This document shows, one piece after another, positions 51,134 through 60,797 of a stretch of DNA of 64,000 nt. The translations under genes and the position numbers were made by a program. Within the stretch, counting starts at the first letter, position 1, and each line of letters begins with the position of its first letter. The stretch is taken from assembly GCA_022836615.1 (NCBI GenBank), contig MU405244.1:230361-294360 (forward strand). Direction: 5' to 3'. A model generated the notes under the pieces. That model searched no databases, was not told the DNA's origin, and saw only the letters and a list, made by a program, of their open reading frames with translations. This DNA comes from Annulohypoxylon bovei var. microspora. Lineage: Eukaryota; Ascomycota; Sordariomycetes; Xylariales; Hypoxylaceae.

Positions 51134-51771
51134 TCACCGCCCTCGGAACTCCATTAGCGTTCTATTGATGTATGAAAGAGTGAGGACGAAAGCGGAGCCG
51201 CATATGTGAGAGATCTCGTGAGCGACAAACAAGGCCATGGATCTAGTTTGGATTGCACTTTTCCCATTGCGGTCACCTTATCAGAATCATTGACCATCTG
51301 CTCATAATAGGCCGTCGATGAATGCTTCTCCGGGCGAAATATGATGGTTAGAGCAGACCCTGCGCCTCCTGTACTGCCATGGCCGTTCCAGTAGTGACCC
51401 GAGATATACTATGCTCTTTGGTTGACGTTTGCCAGAAACCCACGATGAGATCCTCAGTACCACCGAATCAGAGCTGTTTGTGACCTAAATGTGCCGAAAT
51501 GGGCACAAACAAACATCTGACATCCGAGCCTCGCAATAGATACGCTATTCCGTGGGCTGCCCTTAGACTACCGCGAAGTAGCGCAGCTCTTAGTGAGGCG
51601 AGAAGGCGAGAGAGTAATCTCTGAAGAAGCTCGCAATGGTGACCCGATCCGCCTGCCGAGACTGAGCGGTCGGATTGCTCGGTATCATGGTGTTCTTGAA
51701 CCTCTGGATATCCATTTCGGCCCCCAACCCGTCACTTAGCCGTGTGAACTAGCGGGATCTTATTATGTCAC
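51134..51771 (-). pseudogene. Decayed gene with RIP-like nonsense codons; HEISH metal-site-like motif in its 3' part
   Basis: From 51748 to 51593 the minus strand reads 52 coding-like codons (LSDGLGAEMDIQRFK, RVTIASFFRDYSLAFSPH). The same frame continues with coding-like text through stops at 51592-51590 (TAA), 51565-51563 (TAA), 51547-51545 (TAG) and 51487-51485 (TAG); one more TAG is at 51751-51749. All five would be CAA or CAG before a C-to-T change, the CpA-to-TpA signature of repeat-induced point mutation. Further on, after frame changes, coding-like text resumes (HYWNGHGSTGGAGSALTII, then IQTRSMALFVAHEISHICG at about 51260-51200) and ends at a good donor GTGAGT near 51137. HEISH fits the HExxH zinc-metalloprotease motif, but the family is not recognised and the motif could be chance. 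Confidence 0.5.
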
Positions 51772-52068
51772 ACGAATTGAACCTTACGTAGTAAGACTGT
51801 AGCCCCCTGTTAAATTAACTTTTACAGGAGAGGCTCCAATCTAGAAGGTCCCAGCAATTGTGAGAAGGGTATGACTGCAAGGGGCAGGCTGCTCGTCATC
51901 GAGCCTTGCAGGTTACGGTCCACGGTACTTCATTCAAGCAGCCCTAGAGCTGGGTAACGATCTCTGCGCTAATTGTACGGATAGTAGAGATAGTGATGTC
52001 ACATGATGAATCTCACAGGTATGTAATTAACATTGAAGTGGGTGACGACAGGAGGGTTAGGTCTGATA

Positions 52069-52329
52069 GGGGTATGCCACCGGCATTCGGCCGGCAGAGG
52101 CGAGATTAGGGAGGACCTCTATCTAACTACCTAGTACACATTTCAATGTTGTGGGGGGGGGGGGGGGGGGGGGCGGGGGGGCGGGGGGGGGGGGGGGGGG
52201 GGGGGGGGGGTNNNNNNNNNNTTTGGGGTATGCCCCCGGCATTCGGCCGGCAGTGGGGTTTTTTGGGAGGACCTCTATCTAACTACCTTTTAAACATTTA
52301 AATTTTTTACCCCCCCCCCCCCCCCCCCC
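52069..52329. other. Assembly gap: poly-G, 10 N, error-laden repeat copy, poly-C
   Basis: Poly-G runs from 52153 to 52210 (C at 52174 and 52182), then T, then N at 52212-52221. The 84 bases before it (from 52069, GGGGTATGCCAC...) reappear after it at about 52225-52309 with clusters of homopolymer-type differences, then a poly-C at 52310-52329. This looks like an assembly artefact at a hard-to-read homopolymer, not a true duplication. Confidence 0.85.
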
Positions 52330-52853
52330 TGCAGACTTTCTTAGAACTAAACTTGAGACGGGGGGCTTTCGCTGTATATCAAATGGGTACGGATTCACAA
52401 TAGAACGGTACCCATCAAGTGACGAAAGTGCCGACTTACTATGACTATTGACGGAGTCAGTTGAAATAGGGATAGGACCTATGAACAAGATAACGGCGGA
52501 GATCCTATTTCGGTGATCAACGAAGGGATTTACTCCTCTAGCCAATGTGATGGACCAATTTGCAATTCTTGCTCGACTATTACTTCTTGCAATCGGAGAA
52601 ATTTCATAGAGCTATATGCTGTATGACCTAGAGCATCTCATACCACCCATGCCTGGGCCATTCAAAGTTCCCTAGTCACCCTCCTTAACCAGCATACGTT
52701 CCTTTATCATCAGCCACCATGCAAAGGAAGTTCGATCTCGTCCGCTCTATTACGTACGATCACCCAAGAAGGATGGATTCGACGACGTGAAGCATCTAGA
52801 ATTGCTCTTTTGAGTGCCGGTAGGCGTAACTTGGCGACTCAGCTCGGTCTAAT

Positions 52854-52955
52854 ATGCCGGAGAGCTCGGACAAAACCGAAGCATCCTACGATGCTGTAAC
52901 CCTGTTTTGTTCTGACATAGTTCGCCGCCTCTTAACTTATACCGCCATGGCTTGA
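52854..52955 (+). other. Short coding-like patch of unknown origin
   Basis: 34 codons from ATG to TGA (MPESSDKTEASYDAVTLF...). Codon use is coding-like, but it has no recognisable domain and lies opposite another coding-like minus-strand frame. Probably a gene fragment. Confidence 0.2.
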
Positions 52956-54151
52956 ACAGGTCGCGAACCATTGCACAGGAGGCTTGTGGTCCAGAGGCGG
53001 TCCGGCAGCTTAGTCATAAATCTAGAACGTTTCCATCAGCGTCAGACCATCGTAGATGAGAATGACAGGCTTTGATGGAAAAGATCCGCAATCTTCCGTC
53101 TCGATCCCACGCTGAGAAGACCATCCGCTTTGCGTGAGCCCCTTTTTTGTGCCACAATACAGCGGACGAAGTCAAATATAAATTTGGGATGCACATTCTA
53201 TTATAAGGAGACGAGTTGACAGATTGCGGGGGGCATGAATTCTAATGCGGGTTCCTGCACGGCGCATGGAGTTAGGATACCCGGTGGACGGACAACTCAA
53301 CGTGCGCAGGGCGAGTTTCCGGAAGAGGATATGACATTGACTTGTTCATCTTCGTTCGACGAATCGGCGCCGAAATCTGCCTACAACACAATGACACGAC
53401 ATTCCCAGCAACAGCTCGCATGAAGTTACATCGGATTTTTCGGAAAGAGATGCTCGAACTGGGAATGTTTTTTATGGTATTTCCTCAATTAATTAAAATA
53501 GAGAATTGTGTATGAATACCTAGGTGTATATATACCACGCTTGGCAACCCGTATCATGTTGGAGTTGTTGGAGAGGTGGTGATAATATTAAGGATGCACA
53601 AAATCTCACTTAATGATTAAGCTAATGAAAATGCCCAATTCATTCGGAAGCGCTAAATAATATACATTATCCAAACTCTAGAACTTTAATTCGCTACTTC
53701 TCTACTGTGATCACCTATTGATATGGGGATTCAGGAACGTGGAAGGGACGAACGTAAGAGATGGAAAAAGGTAGGAGAGGAAGAGTCATGTGTGCTCTGA
53801 ATTGACGTAGTTAAATATAGTTCTCCACTTTATTATGCAAATAATGCTACCCGAATGGCGCGTTAAGATTCGCGGGCCTAAATGCGCGTCTCGTTCCCGA
53901 GGAAATCCTTCTTTTTCCCTATTACCAAATCCGGCCTCTAACATCATCTTCCCTTATATCGGGTCCGAAAATCCCTCCCACGAACCAACGGGTCGGTCGA
54001 ACTTCGGTTTGCTTGGACGTCGGTAATACTCGTTTCCCCGATCATGAATTTGGAAAGAGCTCCGTTCTCCATTCGCCGGGTTGTTGTACTCCGCCGTTCC
54101 CGGATCTGAGAGCTGTAGTGCCAGGATCCCTCCGCACTGCCCCGGGTAAGG

Positions 54152-56173
54152 ATGTCTTCACCCCGTTTCCAGCCGTCTTCGCCGATTCACGGCACCGGCC
54201 GACGGAAGTCTCAATTCACATACAGGCAACTAGGCTTGTTAGCATCTTATTCGACATCGTCTCCTTTGCGCGTCATCGCCCATGTCGACCTGGACGCTTT
54301 CTACGCACAATCTGAGATGTTACGCTTAGGCACTGCCGAAGACCAACCCCTAGCTGTTCAGCAATGGTATTTACTGTTTCTTCTAATGTATCCTGTCGCT
54401 ATTTACTCACAAAACCATAGGCAAGGGCTGATTGCTGTCAACTATCCTGCGCGCAACTTTGGCATAAGCCGGCACTGCACCGTGACTGATGCAAAGAAGC
54501 TCTGTCCAAACCTCATCGCGCAGCACGTCGCTACTTGGAAGGAGGGCGACGAGAAATGGGCGTATCATGACGATGCAGCGTCTCACATCGGAACCCACAA
54601 GGTTTCACTGGATCCTTACAGACTTCAGTCACGAAAAATCCTCGCACTGGTCAAGGAGAGTTTACCACCCAACCTGCAGAAGGTCGAAAAAGCGAGCATA
54701 GACGAGGTTTTTCTTGACCTATCCGCACATATTCACACCATCCTTCTGCAGAGATTTTCAGAGCTTACGAATCCTCCTCCTTATGATGACCCTACGGAGA
54801 AGCTGCCTCTCCCCCCGATAACTGCTCTTGACTGGCAAGCGGACGCTCTCATTGATCTCGAGGATGCAGAGGCAGAGGCAGATGATCCGGACTGGGACGA
54901 TGTAGCCATCCTTATTGGATCAGAGATTGTTCGAGATATACGAGCTCATATCCGTCGAGCACTGGGATACACATGCTCGGCGGGCATAGCAGGCAATAAA
55001 ATGCTCAGTAAGTTGGGCTCTGGCTACAAGAAACCCAACCAACAAACAGTCATACGGAATCGGGCCGCGCAACATTTCCTATCTGACATGAAATTTACTA
55101 AGATTCGTAACCTGGGAGGCAAGCTTGGCGATCAGGTCGTGTCCAACTTCAATACGGAGACCATTAAGGATCTGCTGCTCGTGCCAGTGGAGCAGATGAA
55201 GCTCAAGTTAGGTGACGACACTGGGGTCTGGCTTTATAATACGATCCGCGGAATTGATCCTAGCGAGGTCAATTCACGTACGCAGATCAAATCCATGCTA
55301 TCTGCTAAATCCTTTAGGCCTAGCATACACAATCAGGAGCAAGGAGTTAAATGGTTACGGATCTTTGCCGCGGACATATTTTCGCGATTGGTAGAGGAGG
55401 GTGTTCTCGAAAACAGGAGGCGACCGAAGACTATCAACCTACATCACCGAGGCCAGGGGGGTCAGACCCGCTCGCGACAGAGTAGCATCCCGCAAGGGAG
55501 GACGCTCGATGAGGCAACCTTATTTGAGCTGGCCAAGAACCTGTTCAGCCAAATTATCCAAGAAGGTAGGGTTTGGCCATGCATGAACCTAAGTTTAAGC
55601 GTGGGAGGGTTCGAGGACGGTATCACTGGCAATCTAGGTATAGGCGCTTTCTTGTTGAAGGGAGATGAAGCTCGCGAATCAAAGGAAGCCGGTCGGGAGG
55701 CTTCGGTAGGGTTATCTACGCATGAACGACCGGAGAAAAAACGGCGGGTCGATAATCCCGGCATCCAGCGATTCTTTCCTAAGAAGGGGAGTCCCTCGGG
55801 TGGAGACGCTGAGGGGAGTTTCGACGACGACGTAGTAGATACGGGTAAACCCCAGATTCGGACTAAGGAGGCGTCGCCGAACCGAACAGGAAGTGGCCCG
55901 AAACCAATCATGGACGAATACATCGAGGTATGTACGCGCTGCGACGCAAGGCTCGACGACGCCGAGGCACTCCAGAGCCACCTCGACTGGCATCTCGCCA
56001 AAGACCTTCAGGACGAAGAACGTGGCAAGCAGACATTTGCCAGCCGTCACTCCGCGGTATCACGCGGTCAGAAGACCGCTGCTGCATCGTCTTCTTCGTC
56101 TAAGAAGCCTACGAGAGCTAGTGCCTCTAATAGTAAGCTCGAGCATGGGCAGAGCAAATTGAAGTTTGGGTGA
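54152..56173 (+). CDS. RAD30: DNA polymerase eta (Y-family translesion polymerase)
   Basis: Two exons, 54152-54366 and 54421-56173, 655 residues after removal of a 54-nt intron (GTATTT..CATAG) that restores LAVQQWQGLIAVNYPARNFG. Catalytic carboxylates are in RVIAHVDLDAFYAQ (Asp46) and KASIDEVFLDLS (about 162-173). The finger/palm text CTVTDAKKLCP and VSLDPYRLQSRK, the thumb CSAGIAGNKMLSKLGSGYKKP and the little finger KSMLSAKSFRP are all present. The tail holds a PIP-like PGIQRFFPKK (about 530) and a UBZ zinc finger CTRCDARLDDAEALQSHLDWH (about 577-597). Pol eta copies past UV dimers; PCNA and ubiquitin binding recruit it to stalled forks. The retained intron would be open (18 codons), so an insertion isoform is possible. 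Confidence 0.96.
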   Translation: MSSPRFQPSSPIHGTGRRKSQFTYRQLGLLASYSTSSPLRVIAHVDLDAFYAQSEMLRLGTAEDQPLAVQQWYLLFLLMYPVAIYSQNHRQGLIAVNYPARNFGISRHCTVTDAKKLCPNLIAQHVATWKEGDEKWAYHDDAASHIGTHKVSLDPYRLQSRKILALVKESLPPNLQKVEKASIDEVFLDLSAHIHTILLQRFSELTNPPPYDDPTEKLPLPPITALDWQADALIDLEDAEAEADDPDWDDVAILIGSEIVRDIRAHIRRALGYTCSAGIAGNKMLSKLGSGYKKPNQQTVIRNRAAQHFLSDMKFTKIRNLGGKLGDQVVSNFNTETIKDLLLVPVEQMKLKLGDDTGVWLYNTIRGIDPSEVNSRTQIKSMLSAKSFRPSIHNQEQGVKWLRIFAADIFSRLVEEGVLENRRRPKTINLHHRGQGGQTRSRQSSIPQGRTLDEATLFELAKNLFSQIIQEGRVWPCMNLSLSVGGFEDGITGNLGIGAFLLKGDEARESKEAGREASVGLSTHERPEKKRRVDNPGIQRFFPKKGSPSGGDAEGSFDDDVVDTGKPQIRTKEASPNRTGSGPKPIMDEYIEVCTRCDARLDDAEALQSHLDWHLAKDLQDEERGKQTFASRHSAVSRGQKTAAASSSSSKKPTRASASNSKLEHGQSKLKFG

Positions 56174-59100
56174 ATCGATACCTGGCATGCAACTCAGACT
56201 CGAAGCGAACGCTACATGCGCCCCGGTGGACTCCATCTTATCCATTTGTCCAGATGAAATGCTTTGCCCCTTCATCTACGGCATCTAACAGACACGAACT
56301 CATCCCCTAGCATGGAGTGCGCCTCGAAAAAAAGCAGGTCCACCCCCACATGCACATTCCCTATGTCTTAAGCTGGGTGATATGATATGTACTAAGGCGC
56401 CTATGGGATTTACCCCCTGGGCATTGATGACTTGTGCGGATGGTTTATGCTGAGAACAACAAGGGAATGTTCAGACGGTCAGTCGCTCGGCACGGAACCG
56501 AGAACTCTCTGATCTAGCAGAAATGTCGGTCTGCACGACCCACTGTGCAAGGCACAAACAGCTATAGCGCGACGGTAGTCCGAATGAGATTAATGGGTTG
56601 CTCGCGGATTCTCACTGACGACTCCGGATTTCTAAAGTCGCTCAAGCTTCAGATGCATGAGCCGGGAAACGTGTACATTCGCGAACTAGATTCGGCGAAC
56701 AGCCCATCGGTATCACGAGCACTGTGGCGGCATACCTACCGGCGAGTTCCTTGAGGATCACATGCGGCAAAAGGGGGACTACTACGTAGGAACAAATTTT
56801 AGGAGGCTCTACAAGCAAGAGGTGTGTGATGGCGCGGAATGGGGTGGGAATGTCTGGTACGAGAAGAGAGAATTGGAATTATCTGCTGCTACCCGCATTG
56901 CAGTTTGACAGGTACGAAGGCATGGCATAGAAGAGAAGTTTCGATTTGAAGCGAGTGATGTCGCAAGGCAACATGACAGTAAACATCTACCTGTCTTTTT
57001 CATCTCACTAAATAAGTATTTGCCATTGTCATCATGTCACAGGAATGGGACTGAAGTTGAAAATGATTGGCTGACCTTGGCCCTTAGGCATCCACGACAC
57101 TACTTCTTTTTGGGCTCGCGTGCATAGGGTATGTATTGATACCCAACGGCGAGAACGGATTTCCAGTTTTTTTCTACGAGCCTGCTTTTTATCGCCCTTT
57201 TTTTCACTGTGTGCCACGTCTGTTTTGCCCATCATAGGCAAATGCCTAATCGCTTCAAGCGGGATGAGTCCATTTCTGAGTGGCGGGACCCATCTCGACT
57301 TATCTAGCCACTGAGGACGAAGCCGCTCTTGATTACGTTCCGATCACAACTTTAGAACGACGGTACCGACCCAGTCAAGAGATGATGCCAATTCTCATCC
57401 AGAACAAAAAAAGCATTTCCGTACATACTTAATACGATACCTTCTTTTCATTTGGGAGAGGTTGCGGTCGGTAGGGTGTCAACCCGAGCCACAAAGGGAT
57501 GGAACAAGGCAATTTGGGATATTGCTCCTTCACTCCTTTCGAGTGGGATAGATTCCCCCCTAAATCTAGAGGAGGACGTGTGCGTATATAATAGGAAGTG
57601 TGTATAATAGGAAGTGTAGAGACCGCGTTCCCTGCCCTGCCCGTGGGAGATTTCTAAGAAAGTTCTTGGTCTTCTTTTGGACGAATTCCCAGAGGCAAAA
57701 CGAACCGGTGTGAGAGGAAAGTCTCCTCGATTTTCATGAGTAGAGCAGCCCAACCCATAACGGCTACCGAACGAACGAAAAATTTGCTCCACCGACGGAT
57801 TTAAGTAGTCAGAACTGCGACACAAGTTTCTTTCTTGGTTAGATTCTCGAAATCATCGATTCGATTTCAATTTTCTTCTTCCATTCCAGGAACCTTTTTG
57901 TCGGTCAGCATCAAATTTAAAGCTACGACGGGAAAAGTTATCGATTATATGTACGGATTATTGACCGATCATCACGAAGAGTTGCATCGAAGAAGCGGTG
58001 CGCGTGTTTGCTGCCACTTGATGCGAGACATACGGGCACCAGCCATTCATCCTTCCCATATTCGGAAATCCTAGGACCAGGTTGTTAGTCTATCCGACCT
58101 CTATCGGTCCATCATCAGCCACATTTGTCCAGGCCACCCTGGTACATACACATTTCCAGGTTCTAGTCTAGAATTCGATAGCGATTTGGATAACGATAGC
58201 GACGCTTGCTGCGTTTGATTTCCAAAATCGTCTCTGCCCCTCCTCCGTTGCAACGAGATAGATCATTCCCAGCTTTTCGGACCCCGTCGTTCTGCGCGTC
58301 AACCACCTGGGCATCGCCGGGGATTCATCTCTACCTATTCCGCTTCCAACGAGCCAACAAAGCAACAAGCCGTCAGCAGCAGCCCTAGCCACACTTTGCA
58401 TCTCGAACGCCGGCGAGCTGTAAGCTTTGCACTACACTCCATACCTACATAGTGCACTATACTGCGCTATACTGCGCTATACTACGCTACGCTACCTCAC
58501 CTATCTCTTGGTCGCGACCTAGACCGAGATCTGGACTGTTGCCTCTGTGAAACTACTCGATCTGCCTTGTTATTTGCTTTCTAAGATTCACTAATACTGA
58601 GCTCTTACTATTATTACTTTTTATCATTAATATCATTCCTGCTATTACCATCCTTTATTATCCTTATTATCCTGTCATAAGGCTCTGGTTCCCTCTCGGC
58701 CAACCAAACCCTCCCACGCGCTGCTTAGCACAGTGACACCGCTCCACTGTGTCCGCGCACAAGACCAACTCATTGGTCTCGCCGCCTCGTCACCGGGAAA
58801 GACATCTCTCGAACTCAGCTGACAGACATTCGCTTCTTATCTACTTCTTCTTCTCCTGTGCTGTCTGTCCACCGTTCTGCTGATTCTGCTTGTTCTATCG
58901 TTGTTCCCAACAACAAGTGGTATCCCGACCTTCTTCAGTACTACAGTACAGTTCCATCGCCAAGCACACCGTATTATTTCTACGCATATCCTCTCAAGGT
59001 TCAGCTGTTTGTGACCCTGCAAGCCCTGTAGGTCACCCATCGCCACCCTCTAAGGATTGGTTAAGGATTGTACTCCACGCCACGCCACCATCCCTGTCCG

Positions 59101-59453
59101 GGTCGAGTTGGTGTCGCCATTGTGCCTTGTCACTTTTCCACTTTCCCCTAATAGGCCCCTCCTTTCGCCTGCAGTACATACCCAGGACTTTTTTTTGTGC
59201 CGCGGACCCTCCTCTTCCACTCTTCCACTCTTACACTCTGTCCAGACCCACAAGCAAAAAGTGTCTGCCGCCCTTTTCTCCTCCCCTCCACCCACACTTT
59301 ACTCCTCTTCATCTTCTCTCGACTATTTCGCTCTTCTATTATTTTCTCCTCTTCCACCTTTTGTCCTTGTCTACCGTCGACATCTTTTTTTTTCTCTCTT
59401 CCTTCTCCACCTAATCATCGTCGACCGGTAAATTCCCTTCTTCCTCGGCCAAA
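56174..59453. other. Intergenic and long CT-rich leader of the RfeG-like gene
   Basis: No supported gene. From about 58400 the plus strand is strongly pyrimidine-rich, as in a long fungal 5' leader, and holds several upstream ATGs. Small repeats: TATAATAGGAAGTGT x2 near 57588-57618 and TATACTGCGC repeats at about 58452-58485. A 125-codon minus frame (57448-57825) shows no domain. Confidence 0.5.
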
Positions 59454-60797
59454 ATGTCTCGACGTCCTGCACCGTCAACGAGCAGTGCCTTGCCTACTCA
59501 AAACCGCCAGAACGAGTACTTCGTGCCAAGGGACGGTATCGACCGTGAAGTTATCACGGCCGACATCTGTCGCTACCTTGGAAACGATGCTCTCGTTCGA
59601 CCTGGTACATACGAGGTATGATTCTTCAATCTATCCTTGCTCGGGACTCAATGTTGACATTACTTCTGTTTCAGAACCCGCAAAGCGGCCAAATTATTCA
59701 GGGCTACTACATAAACGCCTACCGAAACTTAACAACAGTGAGTTCCCCCGCCCGACCGACGACGTCTCTATTCGTGATCTCTAACCTGCCTTCGCACCAA
59801 CGCAGGCTATGATTGAAGACCTAAAAGCAGACTCAGCGCGATGGGATCAAGAAAGGCGGCAGCAATCGGCTAGCCGTAATAACGCCTCCGGAGGTACTAT
59901 AGCCTCGAGAGACTCGAATGGCGTATATGTCAGACTCTCTAACTCCCCTATAGTCCAATACCGCAATTCAGACACACACCAGTCCCGTCAGTATTATGGG
60001 CCAACAGAAGGCGGATTCGCATCAGCAGACCCAAGCCGCGATCCGTACGGTGATGCCACTCCTAGATATCCAGGAACTGGATCTGCAGGATACACGGGAG
60101 CCGCTGGCTCGTATACTGCTCAACCGTATCCTCAGGGTGGGTATAGCACTCAACAAGGGTATACTACCCAGTCGCAATTCCAGGCCCCAGGTGCAAGTGT
60201 GACTTACCCATCTATGCCTCCATCAGGATTTGGCCAGGCCGGCCAGGAGCCTCCTTTCCAGCTGGTTGGAGCAGACTCAAGAGTGGCAACCAACCCACAG
60301 TCCATGTATGCTGATCCGTACGCGGCCTCAAGAGATCCCAGGGACCAGAGGACACCTATTACCACAATGCCACCCAGTAGGGCTACTTACCCGACCTCAG
60401 GAGCACCGGCGCCGCAGGGTTATCCCTCATCGTCAGCGGCGCCTGGCGGCTATTACCCTTCGAACCCGTCACCTTCGAACCCTGCCTATGCGCCAACTGT
60501 TCAGCCTGGAGATCCATTTTATGGACGCGGTGCGTACACCACAGGTCTTTAATTATTACCTTCCCAATTCCTTTTTCTGATTGTTTAGCGTCTCCAGCAG
60601 GCACAACCTCCTACGGTTCAGCACAAGATCCACAGTATGAGACAGCCCCTGCCCCATCTCGGCCCTCAACCACTGCCAATACTCAATCATCAACTAGTGG
60701 ATCAGCTGCAGCTTCGCGACATCGTGACAACAGGGATAGTGTCGATCGCCACACCGAGTCCAGGCACGCCCACCGGTCTCATCGCTCAGGTCGATAA
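59454..60797 (+). CDS. RfeG-like fungal transcription-factor-type protein
   Basis: Four exons: 59454-59615, 59675-59737, 59806-60529, 60589-60797; 385 residues, all GT..AG in frame. The conserved N-terminal domain covers about 15-95: QNEYFVPRDGIDREVITADI, CRYLGNDALVRPGTYE, GYYINAYRNLTTAMIEDLK. The rest is low-complexity (Tyr, Pro, Gly, Ser, Gln) with repeated GGYSTQQGYTTQSQ-like text and ends in a basic His/Arg/Ser tail (SRHAHRSHRSGR). I recall this N-terminal block from proteins annotated as Aspergillus RfeG-type transcription factors; DNA binding is not evident from the sequence. The ATG is preceded by CCAAA in a CT-rich leader. Regulation by the leader's upstream ATGs is possible. Confidence 0.8.

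Larger units (their letters stand above)
51772..54151. other. Intergenic region with assembly gap and coding-like fragments, up to POLH
   Basis: Holds a 10-N gap (52212-52221) between homopolymers. On the minus strand there are coding-like patches: about 52545-52340 (ARGVNPFVDHRNRISAVILF) and 53196-52620 (KRMVFSAWDRDGRLRIFSI, then a frame interrupted by TGA, TAG, TAA and TAG). These may belong to the same decayed locus as 51134-51771. A 34-codon plus patch at 52854-52955 is an alternative reading. The last 300 bases are the POLH leader, which includes an open frame at 53835-54026. Confidence 0.4.

Noticed and set aside
51206..51220. HEISH as proof of an active metalloprotease
   Set aside because: The surrounding frame is broken by stops and frame changes and an overlapping frame is equally open, so the motif alone is not enough to call a functional gene.
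57448..57825. 125-codon minus frame
   Set aside because: Includes simple repeats, no domain, no splice partner or coding-like codon bias.
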